In this document: piece after piece, positions 35,801 through 49,800 of the stretch
Layout: each line of letters opens with the position of its first letter
Position numbering within the stretch: position 1 is the first letter of the stretch
Origin: Nautilus pompilius
Taxonomy: Eukaryota; Mollusca; Cephalopoda; Nautilida; Nautilidae
Assembly (NCBI GenBank): GCA_018389105.1
Contig: JACATO010000330.1
Location: forward strand, 186,001-250,000
Direction: 5' to 3'
Length of the DNA: 64,000 nucleotides
Notes under the pieces: model-generated
Database searches by the model: none
Told to the model about the DNA's origin: nothing
The model's input: the letters and a program-made list of their open reading frames with translations, nothing else
Translations under genes and position numbers: made by a program

Positions 35801-38800
35801 TTTTAATCACTCAAAAGTTAAGTTGGGACTGGTTCAATGCTTTCAAAAAGAAAAGATGTGGATGAAAGTGAAAGACAGACAGGACTACGGCAGAAAAGTA
35901 AACTGGCTCCTGAGAAGACCAGCGTCGTGCTAAAGGAGCTGAACGATGTTGGTGCTCATTGGTTTCATCAACTGTATGGTGAATGGATGAAAAGCCAGAA
36001 AGCCTAATGAAGAAAGATTGGGGAAGGGTGCTGTTTTCTGACAAAAGTCATTTTGAAGTTCAAAATCAACAAGGTTGGCATGTTTGTTAGGCCAATGGCG
36101 GAACACCGCACAACCCAGAGAGAGAAAGAGTAGCTTCTGAATTGACTACACTCCCAGAGGGTAGCAATGTATTCCAGCAGGATCAAAAACTCTGAAGCTG
36201 CTTTTCAGACTGGCCTGGAAACTCACCAGCATCTGTGGACAACTTATGGAGCAAGGCCGAGAAAATCAGATTGTACTACAAAGGGAGAAAATAGTTTGTG
36301 CTACCAACCAAGTCTGGTTTTGGGATCCCACTAGACCCTGTGCTGAAACTTGTTGCCCAAAAAGCAGGCATAATTTAATATCATTTCAACAAAATAATCT
36401 GAACATGTTCAGATTAACAGCCACAACAAAATTACATCATACACATAGTAATTCTACTGCAGTTTGTTGTGAGCATAACCTTTTATGAAGCTCATGACAG
36501 ATAATGTAAAAACATTTTAATCCATTAACTCAGATGGTAAAAGAAAGACAATTACTTCACAGTTTTACTGTAGTAACTATATCTTTTGTAAATTATTCTG
36601 ATGTTATAAATAAGACAGAAAATCAGGCTAGGTCAGTCTTCACTTGGTTACAACATTTGTGTTTGTTGTTGGCCAGTTGGTAATTGAAAGAGCGAATTCT
36701 CAGGATTTGGATTCCAAACAAACAGTCGACAATGTCACCTGATGCATTCTATCATCAGAAGTCTACAGCCGCTTTTTTTTCTAACAGCACACGCTAAAAT
36801 CTACAGAATGGGCCAACAACTCCATATCAGGTGTAATCTTCTCGTCTAGTAAATAAGATGTAGTGAGCAGGAAAAAAAATTGCTTCTGGGGTTGTACACC
36901 ATCTTTACCCACCAAACTCGTCCAGGATTGTCTCTGCTTCAGCAGCATACTGATGGAGAGCAGCCACACCCATAGCAGGCACAAAAAGGGGACAGTCGCC
37001 TTCCGTGGTGTTTCTGGAGTGAGTGAGTTGAACCTCCAGCATCCGTTTGTAATGTTCCTGTAGAAAAAGAAAAACCATGTAAAATTATGGAAAAAACAAA
37101 ACTTTTTGTACATCCTACAACATTCCACAGCAAATCAGCAGCATTCTTATTGTGTACCTACCATAACAGCTTTATCCTGACTGGTCAGATGGCTGGCTGG
37201 CTGGAGCTTCTCCAATGTTACCTTCCACTGGTTACAGCCAGGTTGCGGTGCACTACCATGATGGATTCTATGAAGTATGGAAAACGTGTTCTCCTTGATC
37301 TGAGCTGGACAAAACAAACATTACTCTCAATCAGATATACAATAATAACCATAGATTTCACAAAAAGATTTGCAGAATTTAACGGGCCACAGTGTTCACA
37401 CCTTTTAGGTTTACTCTTGGATGTTACAAACTGATTGCTGTTGATTGTTACTAACAATTTTCTCCACCTCTTCCATACAAATATCAGACAATTAGTTTAA
37501 TTAGACTTCCATTGCAGTAATATATAAATAAAAAACAAAAATGAAAATTTGTTTGCATTTGAATCAACACTTTTTTTTATTTCTTCCTCCATATCTTAGC
37601 AATGTAGACAAAATCCAAAACTGGCCTCAATATAAAATGCGTCGATGTTTACTTGTGCTGACTTCAAAGTTCTCAGTCAGCCGCCGACTGGCTGCGGTTG
37701 TATCCTGTGCTAATAACCGTTTTTCTTTTTATCCTACAATTCTCCATCAGTCGACATCTTCTCTAGAATCTGAGGTAGAGCCGACCAACAGCAAGATGGT
37801 TATTTGGCTGAGTTTCCACCCGTTGCATGTAGACCAGAAGCACCAGTCAGATCACCTGTTGCAGGTGTGAGCGGGGTTTGTGGTCAAAAACAGAAAGATC
37901 CAAAACCAAAAGCCAACAAGCAGCCTGAACGATCTTCAGGCTGAGTGTGCAGAGAGAATCCACGTACCTTCTATCTGCGTTGTGACCGGATGACCAGAAT
38001 GCGCTAGAGTCCAGCCTGGCCCCCAGCCAACACGAAATGACCGGCCCATAAAACACCCAGCATCCATAATCAGGTGTTGCTTTCTGAACAGTAGCGACTC
38101 GCTGCTGTCTGGAATGTTTCGCTGAATGCGAGAACCGATGAGTCTGTGTAACTGCATTGGGGGAAGCAGTGTTGGCATTTCTAGTAGCGTGTGCTCAACC
38201 ATTGGACGGTACATTGGGTGCTCTCGATCCACCTCCCTCGGGAAATGTTCTGCTTCTGGAAAGGGGAGATTAATACAGTAGTCTCTCTTAAAAATTGAGC
38301 AATTAAAACTTATAGGAGGAGTACAAAAATCACAACTGGACAAAGAGAAAACATCCCCCCAACAAAGGCAGATAATCGTGACAAATGGAACTGTCCACTG
38401 ATTCACCAATGCTACTATAAAAATAAAAGCACACAAACATCAAAGAATTCAAAACCAGGTCCGAGTCTAAACACAACCGTATGGCTGGAATAGAATTCAC
38501 CTATTGTCCAATTGCTACCATAACAGCAAAAACAAACAAGAACAAAAAGATTCACCAAAGATCTTTATTAAGAAGCGTAAATTTAATTATATACATCATT
38601 TATTATTTTTTATTTTTTTTTAAAAATAAAAAATAATAAATGATGTATAAAAGTATGAATTTCACAAGTTCAAAGATTCAACTGTCTGGCATTTTTATGT
38701 TAATTTGGTCATAGACATGAAGTGGGCAAATATGTCTATGATGTGCACTTTAGTTGTTGTTTGGAGTTAACATACACAAAGTTGTCTCTAATTTAATATT

Positions 38801-41800
38801 TAGGCAGCAGCTATGATCGGATTATTCATCAATGCAAGCAAACTTAAATTTTCCATTGCTCTCTATTTTTTTCCCCCTCCTACTTATGAATTACATCCAT
38901 TAATCTCTCAAAACTGACCTCGAGTTAAAGCAGCAGAAGACTTGGCAATTGTTGTTGGCTGGCCAGCTTCCGACAAGCTACTCGACTGGTACAAACACCA
39001 CTCACCTCTTGTTTCTCTGCCCTGGTCACGGAGAAGGGTGTGGACAAGCAGACCACCATGTTTCACTGACGTCAGGCATGGCTTTTTCACCTCCGCCTGG
39101 AAAAGCTCCAAACTGCGGTTTGGAATGCTAAAAGGCTTGTGCGCAGAAAGCAGCTTATCTTCAACATCTGTAACAAAAAAGAAAGAAGAAAAAAAAAAGA
39201 GAATAATAACCTGTTTTTGTCTTTGCTACTCTTAGAGTCAGCAATCATCTTATGCAGATATATTAAACTAGGAAGGCTAACCAAACTCAACTCTGAAACA
39301 GAAACCTTCCAGACTGGGTAAAAACAAAGAACAACAGTCAACTGGAATATTCTAGCAGAAACTGATCAGTATTGCAACAAAACTGTCAGGATGGACTTTT
39401 CAGCTTGCTTACCATCATTTGTGACTTTGTCGCCTAAGAAGAAAGATGCCTTCATCATCTGCACATCTTGAGCATTGATCCCCAGGTTCATGGCCAACCT
39501 GTGAGATGTAGGTTCTTGGATTTTATCTGCCTCCATATCTTTACCTGAAACTAAAGAAAACCACCAATGAACCTTGTTAAAAAATGAATGATAAATAAAC
39601 AAGAGTGGCCACCTAGCAGTAAACAAAATCCAAACCAACAAATCTCCATTACTCTCTTATTATCTTTCTTCTCCCATTTATAATCGTGTTGAGAAACTGA
39701 CCAACTACCAGTCTGTTAAAGTCTAAAATTCCTAAACAGATTCTTTAACATTACCAATATCTGGCATTTCATCATCTTCCTCAGCAGGGTGCACTTCAGC
39801 ATCTTTCAATGACCTGGAGGACATCTCTCTCATCCCAACTGCTTGCTGCATCCCAGCAAGGAGATCATCCACTTGCTGCTGCTGCGGTGGCAAAACTCCA
39901 TCAAATCGAGTCTGCAGGCTTTGGACTTTTTGTTTCTAGAAGAAGAAAACTCCTCATCTTTAGTGAACTACAAGTACCAGCCTTGCTCTGTAAACAAGAG
40001 ACTAAATCTTCCCTGAAATTAAGACAAAACAACCAGTTCAAATTTCTTTTAACTACAGCACACAAAACTGTATTCATTTGTTGTAATCAGAAAAGAAAAC
40101 AGGCTCCTTCAGTGAGGGTGAATGTCATAAATAGAGACGACCAAATAAAGTGTTCAAATAGGGGTATATTCACTACTTTTGTGCTAACCTCAAATATCCA
40201 ACTCTCACTCCCATTGTCTGAAAGAGAGTTTAAACTTTCATAAACCTAGAAAAATCTTCACAAGTTGCGGGTTTCCTACAGTGCCCATGTACTGACAACT
40301 CGATGAATAGTGGCGCTGCAGAAAATGCTCTAAACAGGTTCAAACAAAATACGAGAGAGAGAGAGGGAGGGAGGGAGTGGGAGAGAAAAGTAATGGGGAG
40401 AAATATTTGTTAGTATCTGTAAAAATTTGAGTTTTCCTCGCATGGAGAATTAAACTAAGGTAGTGATGAAATTATTTAATTAATACTTTTGGTAATTTAA
40501 AAAAAAAATTCTGAAAGTTTTATGCATTTTTAATAGAGGCAGTAATTACAAACATTTAAAATGAAAAGGCTGTTGTTCATTATCTATTCCCATCTCTTTC
40601 TGTTGCTGTAATAACCAGAAGGAAACCTCTCTAAAGAGTCTTCTATGAAAAATTGAGGGGGTCTGAATTTGCTTCCCACCCTCCTTGAGAAATGCTTATG
40701 TCGGGGGGGTGTTTCTCCTTTACTGAGCAACAAACTATTTAGTATGTGCCCAGACTGGCTGCCAAGAAAAAAGGGTAGTTTGTTTCAATGAACAGAAATG
40801 CAGGATTTATCCAAACTACCAACACTGGAAAGTGGTATTTTTTCTTTGTTTAGGTGAGAAAAAGAAAAGAAAATGTATGGAAGGACAAGCTTCAGACTTA
40901 ACGTAACGGTGCTATTACAGGAAGTAAATCCCGAACTGGTTGGATGATTATCTGCGAATTGTTGGAATATGAATATTACAAAAAAAAAAGCATTCAAATA
41001 ATTTAAATTATCCATTATGTTGATGAAATGAGGGTGAGGTACATAGCTAACGCTAGAAAAAGGCTGGTTTTGATGGTGGCCCTTCATCTCCACATATGGT
41101 GGGCCAAGCTAATTTTTAACTTAAAAAAAAAAAAGTCAATCACATTACAGTTTGTTTTTATATTCATACGCACACAGAGGCGGCAGCAGCAGCCCCATGT
41201 ACCGCGATACCTCTATTAGACACGTAGCATCAATGCAAACATCAAGACAGGTGTACATCAAATGGGGGCTTGTTTTTTTTTAAATTTAAAATGAGGCAGA
41301 CATTCCCAGATGTCTTCAGATACACACAGGTGTGCAAATAATTTATAGAATAATACATAGAAAGAAAACAACTGAAAATTAGGGCTGGGAGTGTGATTGA
41401 CCTCCAACGAACGAAAGCTGCCAATGACGACCAGGCGGTTCAGCTGAGAACCATCTTTTAAATATTTGGATCTGTGTTGAGTGGCAGGACAGAATTTTTT
41501 GGTCAGTTTCAAAACTGAAGACTGTTGTAGAAGCCCCCCACCCTCCCCCTTCTCAAATAGGCAAGAAATCGGAAGCTGATGAATTTAGTGGGATAAAACA
41601 AAGAAAAATTTCAGAATGATGGACATTAAAGGGAACTGTTGCAGAAATGGGAAACAGCAGCATCAAGAAGTGAACGGAGAGAGCTGGCAGGGTTTGTACA
41701 GTTGTCCAACTAGAAATCAGGAAAATTTATGAAGACCATAAACATAAATTATGCATTATAATTAAAGCATTACATGTGATTTTGGAATTAAATTATCCCA

Positions 41801-44800
41801 ATTTACTTATATATCATCTTGTACTAAAGCCCAGTTCCTTCCAATACACAAGAAAGAAACTAGCAGAGACTTCCTTAAATGCACAGCTGTTAAGTTTGTT
41901 TCAGCATGCTCAGTATGTTTTGTATTAACTTGGATATTGTTTCACTAAAATATTTAATAATCAGACTAAAAATATTGACTCTCCATTACAATTAACTATC
42001 CACATGTCTCCATTAAGTTCTCTGATCCAGTCAATGGCTGGCTCAACTTTCAACTGAAGACTCATTTACCGTTATAAAAATCTTAAATTGGTCAACAATA
42101 TTGCTGATAATGTTTGTTTTTTTTTCTCTCTCACATAAAAAAAATGAGTTCTAGCAAGAACTTCCAATCGGTTAGTCAAAGATGGAACACACTGGGCATT
42201 TTTATACTGAATGTACTTTCTGATGTGTCAGCCATTCTCCTTATCTGGGTAGTGTTCCAGGTAAAGGCCAACAAGAGATATGACAACAACAACAACTGGG
42301 TTCATTAGCATTGAAATAATCATGCAATCAAGAGAGAGAAAATAATTAACTGTACAAAAAGATGCCATGGAGGGCCTTCTGTATATTTACCAGGTATGGA
42401 AGCAAGGCTATAAGTACACCACGCTAGATTTATAGTTTAGTTAACTGAATTTGCCTAAGTTTACTGGTTGACCAATCAATGGAGACCACCTACAAAATTC
42501 AATGTTGGAATGCCATAGTCAGAAAAAGAATGTCTACATTAATTTTTAAGACATTTACTTATCAGTATATAGAGATATTTCAACCAGAATTAAAAAAAAC
42601 ACAACATTTTGTAGTTGTATAAAGTGTCAAATTTCCAAAAACTGTAAAAATTCCACATTCTCATAGCTTTAATCCAACTATCAATGTCTTCCAACAGCTT
42701 CAATAGTCTAAATAAATGAAACCTGCTCTGTAAACCAATTCAAACATGCTAGCTCATGGATCTGTTAAACATTTCTTCTCTCTTAAGGGGCCACACTACT
42801 GATAATATCTTCCTGCCAGCCTATAAACCCACAAAGTTCTCTAGTTATCGTGTGTTTACCAAATTAATGTAACTAACCTACGTCATCCATTTTAAGAGAA
42901 AACCTGTTATTTTAAAAACCCTACAAAGATCTCGATGTATAAACAGGGCTCATTAAAGCTTTCAGGGTCATGCGATCTTACACACAAAGGGTGCATACAG
43001 TACAATTACCATTATTACTCTGGGGTTTCCTCCCTCCCAAGATAAACTGAGCTACATTGATATGAGGTGAGAGAAGAAATACAACTTTGTAAATTCAGAT
43101 CTTTTAAAAATCTTACTAACTGCAGGACCACTGGTGTAGACACAATAATTGGATTCCTGCCATAACTAGCCACTATTTGAAAAGGATCAGTGGTGGTGGG
43201 ATTTTTTGAATGTTAATTTAGAAAACCTTTACTGTCATAACAGTAAATATACAAGTTACTCAGAATCTCCCGCCACATTACTTCCATGGAAACAAGTGAC
43301 GCTATCTCCTGTAGTTAAAATATTCTCTTTATTAACCAAAGGGATACAATAAAAAAACTCATTGAAAAATAAAAACAACAAAATCAAACACTAACATGTA
43401 GAGAAAAACAAAAGCACTTCTTAACCCTTCTGCCACTGAAATGTACAGGGGAGATAATAAATATGGTGAGCATTTTAAAAAGTTATTAATTTGATCACAA
43501 GTACTATATTTGAATAACAATCATCATGTGAAGTACAATTACTGTACAATCTAATAACCCTGACTAAAACAAAAAAATAAACAAAAATAAAAAAAACTAA
43601 TTAACATTGTCCATTTGAAAGGTTGCCAAGAGATAAACACCAGTGCGAGAAGTAACAGCACTGACAGAAGCAAGTACACACAAGGTACTCAAATGAAACC
43701 TGGGGGCCAGATACAACTACAGCAGCTTCCTCAATGATTGCTTTAGCCTATTATTTCCCTTAAAATTCTGTATTTTGAAATCTCTCAGGTAATGATTAAG
43801 TCTAGAACTATTGTATTAAGATAATCATGTGCTGCATCTACACAATTACCTCCTCCTTAATAGCAAGTTGGCAGTTACGTAGCATTTTAAATGTGTTAGA
43901 ATGTTAGTAATAACAGTTTACCCATAAATAATAGTTAAACAGCTAAAGGGTTAATAATGAGGAGAATGTGACAAACTTATCTGCTCGTTTTTAATATGAA
44001 GCATTTACCAAGATAGAGGTTGGAAAAGCTGTAAAAGCATTTAAGCACAGGTTCATTATGTTAGCCCTAAATCCCATCCCACTGCCAGTTTACTTGGATT
44101 AATTTTGGTTCTTTTGTCAGAGTTACTGAAATTTCACAAGTATCTGGAAACTCTCCATGAGGGACTGCTGTTGCATGGCTGAGAACATTATGTTCACTGG
44201 TAAAAGAAAAGCTTAGCATCTTGATGAAATTTGAACTGATCAATGGACAGCATCATCAAAATCTATGTATGCTAATTTAGACACCATCTGTTTAATCGAC
44301 GCCCAACCCAACACCTCCGCCTCCAGCTCAAAAGGACGATCCTCACCTGTCTGTCATTACTTCATTAATAAGAACAGCCTCCAGTAATAATTTTAAACTA
44401 ACCTACATATACCTGCTCAGTGAAGTCAATCAGAATTAAAAAGTCACAGCATTCCAGCTTATTGAAGATAAAAAGCCAGAATAAAACAATCATCCAAAAT
44501 ACTACTGCTAACATTTTTTTTAGTGTTATAAATCAGAGAATTTGCTGTACTACTTTTTTAAAAAATTAAACGACAATAAAGAGACAAGTAGTAACCCTTT
44601 TCATTTTAAATGCAGCAACCGATCGTAAATTCATTAGAAGAGTACGTAAAACCAGGGGACTCTACTGTCACAAGACAAGATCTCCACTAGATATCTAACA
44701 GTGACATTAACAGCAGAATTTTTTTAAAAAATACAATAAATAAATAAATAGAATACTATTCAAAAGTTTGGTCAGCTACTTAAAAAAAATGCCAAAACAA

Positions 44801-46814
44801 CTTCTCAATGACAGCGTTGTTCAGCTTCCTGCAGTTAAACATCAAATCTACAAACCGACAGCTTGTTATTTAAGGATAGCTGGCTTTCCGTTAACAATTC
44901 AGACATCTATTTACTATTAAAAACCTAATTCAGAAACTTAGTCATCATCTATTCCCTTACTATCATCTTAAGTTTAACAATAATAAACTGTTGTGAACTC
45001 AGAAAACCCCGTGCCTTTGTTAGAAGAGGTATTTGTTGGTCATTAAGGTCTCTGTTTGTCTACCACTAGTAATCACCTAACACAATGACACCAGCCACAA
45101 TAAAACAGAAAATCGTTAAACACCAACAAGCTGAAACTGTCATTTCTCAGTTTCCCATTTAGTATCTAGTTATCTTTTTGTAATACCATTAAAACAATAT
45201 CTTCACATTCTCTTTATCATTGGCAATGACCAAGTAGCAGAATCTCACCTAAAATTATCATCAATCAAAATGCACCTTTGAAAAAAAAAGGTGTTTAGCA
45301 AATCATATTGGACTCCCCTTTCAGGCTGAAATAAATACCATGCTAATGTGGTAAGATTCTTGTTGAGGCCCTTTGTGACCAATGATGTTCCTTTGATAGC
45401 AAAACTTGCACATAAGTTGTTTGTGGTGGTGCTGACTCGTGTCTTACTGCCCACGCTCCCCCCATGTTCCAGTGACAGGGCTGCAGTGAACTATGATGAA
45501 TACCATGAAGCCGCACAAGGTCAAACCGAGCTGATCCTGACCAAAATTCAACCTTTGGTCAGCCACGGTTACAGGGGTGGGGTGCCGTAAGCTAGTCAGC
45601 AGCATAGACGGGGTACTTAAGTCCTGGTGTCTCGTCAAAATGCTTCAGCATTAGCTGAACTTGTTTGATACTTTCTCTGATAAATTCATGGTGACATGGT
45701 TTGGGGAGACTAAGGTGTTCGGATTTAAATTAGCTAATACCGAGGCTGCAGTTCTCTTAGCCACGATCTACAGAATCAGAAATATACAAGTAACAAAGCT
45801 TCAAGGTTGTCTTCAAAAGGCACATTTCTTTTTTTTTTTAATTTTTACATTAGTAAAATGACATCCATTTATTCCCCAATTTAGTCATGCATGACAACAT
45901 TAACAATTTCTCTGAGTGCTTAATTCCATTATACAAACAAGAGAAGTACCTTAGAACTCATTCCCTACATTCCAGCGACAAAGTCATAAATAAGTTTCAA
46001 AATATTCAGTATTTGGTGAGGTTTATTTGGGTTTCCTTTACTCTTTGAAAGTGTTGTAGCAACAACAAGCAAAGTTACAACACAGCCAGCCTCTGAAGAT
46101 AATTCTTTAACCAATCAACACACACGCACCTACAGGGAGCCAACTATTGCTAAATGCTCAACCAGTCCCCAATCAAACCCTTCATTACAATATCTTCTTA
46201 CAGTATTAGTCAACATTTTGAAAATCTATAGCCATTAGAGGTTCTTTATACATGAAATTCACAAATTTATCTAAGTCTTAATTAAAAGATACATAAGTTT
46301 ATTTTTTTTAAAGAGAGATGTGGAAAATGGGCAATAAAGCATTTGGCAGAAAAGTGTTATCACATTAACACCAGCTGTTCCCTTTTATGGGCTGTAGTCA
46401 GTGAATTGAAGTCAGCTGACCAGGATAGTCAAGGGTGGATTCACTTCACTGCACTTCAGATCTTACTGACCTGCACAGCGAGCTTCTGTTGTTGCTGAAG
46501 TTTTAGTTGTTCCTTCTGCTCATCGGTGAGATGCTCATCATCCGAATCATCTAGCAGACCATACTTGGAGAAGTGTTTTACCTGGTAGAATATTAATTTG
46601 AAAAGGGTGAAAATGGGTCAGAAAAAAAAAATTGAATTTTTTTCATTTTTGTTTGAAAGAGAAGTGGGAATAATCTAACTGTTAAGACAACTCTTACCTC
46701 AAACACCCAGGATCCAGTCTCTGGTCTGTAGTCAATAAACTTCCCACCGATTTTTATTGTGTTGTTTTCAAGTTTCTCCTCATATTTCATTAACTTTATT
46801 CTTTCAGGATCCTG

Positions 46815-46864
<50 letters not shown>

Positions 46865-49800
46865 TGCAATAAAATCAATGTATCTAGAGCACTGAAAATA
46901 AACAAAAACAAAGTCTATCTATATCTGGAATATTTCTGCTGATCCATAAGAGATCTCTGATCATCTTACAATCAGAATGTCTAAAAAATAAAAATGGCCA
47001 AGGAATGCGCATCAAAAATGCAAAAGAGAACTGATACAACATGGATTCAGTCTTTGAAATTGTAGCACCTGACATACATTCTTCCTTTCCACTGTAATCA
47101 ACTCACTTGATGAGTTTCTTCTCTACAGGAGTCAACAAAACTTTTTGCAGACATCCATCTACTGAACAAAGTTAACTTTTCTCGTGATACCTTCGTGTGT
47201 AACAGATTATCATGAGATGCAATCATTTATAAGCAAAGAGAGAGGATGAATGATTAGGAAGCACTTTCTTTTTCAAGTTTATAACTATCACAAGCCATCT
47301 CGTAGATGCATATTTCATATATGTTATTTAAGAACGAGCTTAAAGCTGGTGTGTCTCTTATGAGTAATTAACTGTCAGCAAAGAGGCAAAGTTATTTGAA
47401 TAAAAACATCAAGTGCTAGCAGCGTTCTATTTTGGTTTCACAAACAAGAGCCACATTGCCTTGCCAAATGTCACCACTGTGATTTAGCACTGGAAAAGTC
47501 AATTAGCAACCCTTTGCTCTTTCTCTTTTTCTTTAAGAAAACCCTGTACTTAATGTATAGATATTAATTGTAAACTTTCATCAAGCCACCATGTAATGGG
47601 AAGATGGTCTCCTTTAAATACCAATTACTGTCTCTACAGATGTGCTGTCATTACAGACCTGATGAAGCAAGTACCCAACAGCACCAATTGGTATACTCAC
47701 TTTGATTGGCAGTCTAGAACTTTTATCCACCGGCCAAACGCAGTCGAGTGTCACCTCTGCCTTCTTGTTTAGCCCTTGCCCTTCTGCGGGTTTATGCTCA
47801 TCATCTGGGTATACAGTTACCTCCTTCTTGCGAAAATGCACTGGAATTTAGGTTAAAAGCAAACAAATCAGCTTTATCGTCTATATTTTCTACAACATAG
47901 CAAAAAAACAGTTTACACCCTTGAGAACCAGTGAGAAAGAAAAGCAAAAGTGCAAGGTATAATTCCTCAATTTGTACCTCAAACAGTCTTCGATAAAGCT
48001 GCTCCTTCCACAATACGTAGATCACTTCCCTCTGACAAGGTTACTGTGCCAAGATCTTTGAGCCCACTAAAACTATAATAATCACTAACCCTAAGCAATG
48101 ACCTATCTGCTGTTAATCACCACCAGTTTGACTCACTGTCAGAGGAGTAGAGCTAAGTCTACTAGTGTGGATTTTATAAAGTGGTACAACCAGCTAGGGA
48201 GAAAGCGCTGCAACCAGCAACTTGTCCACCTAGCTATCCAATTTCAGATGGAAGCCTCAAATATCCCTGACCTCAATATTCACCAATTTACAAGTACTTC
48301 ATTTAAAATAACTGATGGGATGCACGTGGGACGGACTTTCTTTGAGATGTTTTCAAAAGCAATATGGTTGAAAAGATACCAAGTAAGATGACTCTTTGGA
48401 AATTTTACAATTGCTTTAAATAAAACAGCTCCCTGGTTCTCACCTAGATCATCAATGTTTAGTCCAGCAATGTTGGTGATGCCTGGGAAATAGAGACTGC
48501 CATATCCTTCTCTTCCCAGTGTGAAGTCACACACAAAGCAGTCTCCATTTTCATCTACCATTTCACCGAGTTCCTCCACATTTGGTACCGTGTAGTATCC
48601 AGGGCGAGTCATGACGATCCCTGCAGGGTGGGGCGGAGGCGGTGAGCCCTACAATTACGCAAACAAATTTAAAAAAAACATCCAAAAAGAAAAACAAGCG
48701 GCTGTGTTCGTGTTAATGGGGATTTTTCCCCTCTGCAAAGACAAAAAGACGACTCACATCTCTCTCTCTCTCAGGACTTTCGTTCTCATCTTTCAGATCG
48801 TCGTGGTTACTGTCCGGAGAGAAAGACTTATTCTTCACATTCAGCTCAGCGATGGTGGTGTCAAAGGATTGTCGATCCCTGAAAGATGAAGAATCCAATA
48901 AGACGTGGTTCTGATGACACATACAGTGTTACCTGTCTCAACATCACCTAATTCACTTGTAGTGAGATTTCACTTTGAATAGCAGTAGACACCAGTTGAA
49001 TGAGATGGAAACCAACCCCAAAGTGTGTTTTAATGGCCAGAAAAGAAGATTATTTGATGGTGGCACAGACAAGAACAAAATTTCAAAAATACATTTGCAT
49101 GCACAAGGAGAAACTTTCAAAAAAAGCAAACAGGCAGCTGAAGGTGGGAAGAGAAAAGACAAAAAAATTATTAAAGTATATGTATAAATATATAGTAATT
49201 ACTACTTGCAATTTTCATTCTCACCATACCTATTAATACACTCTGATTAACTAAACAAAGGAACTGAATGACTAACTTCTCAGAGGCTTTTTAAAATTTT
49301 TTTTATACATAATCTACCATAATAAAACCAGATATTTCAAGCAACATCGCATACATGCTTGGGTTTCTTCTGAACTCACAATCACTGCTGACTCTATGGA
49401 ATCAGTCAGTCTTCTTCATGCACCTTGCTTTCAACATCTAAGCTTCTATAACTTAATAATATTAGAAAGTCATGGAAAATCAATACAGCTAAGATGAAAA
49501 CAGTTGTCATAAGTTGAATGAAGATGGTAATGCTTTCACTACCTTCCTTTATCAACAGGTAACAATGTAATTCCCATTCTTAAAAAAATTAAATCAATGT
49601 GCAAGCCATCATTTTGTATCCCAAAACTAACTTCACGTTACTGAATGCAAACTTCCTACATCTTCTATAAGCTTCAGATGCTTAGAGCAAAATCACTTTT
49701 ACTTTACCAGTTTGGTTTACAGGGTGTCTGTTTTCCCTCTCAGGGATATCAGAAAGAAATTATGCAAGTGTTAATGGTGTACAGCTATTATCTGAGTATC

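Noticed and set aside
37087-37434. 115-codon + strand frame
   Set aside because: Antisense shadow of NUP96 exon u.
39000-39019. 20-base intron inside exon r (gtgagt...cag)
   Set aside because: Far too short for splicing; read-through or an alternative donor explains the open frame better.
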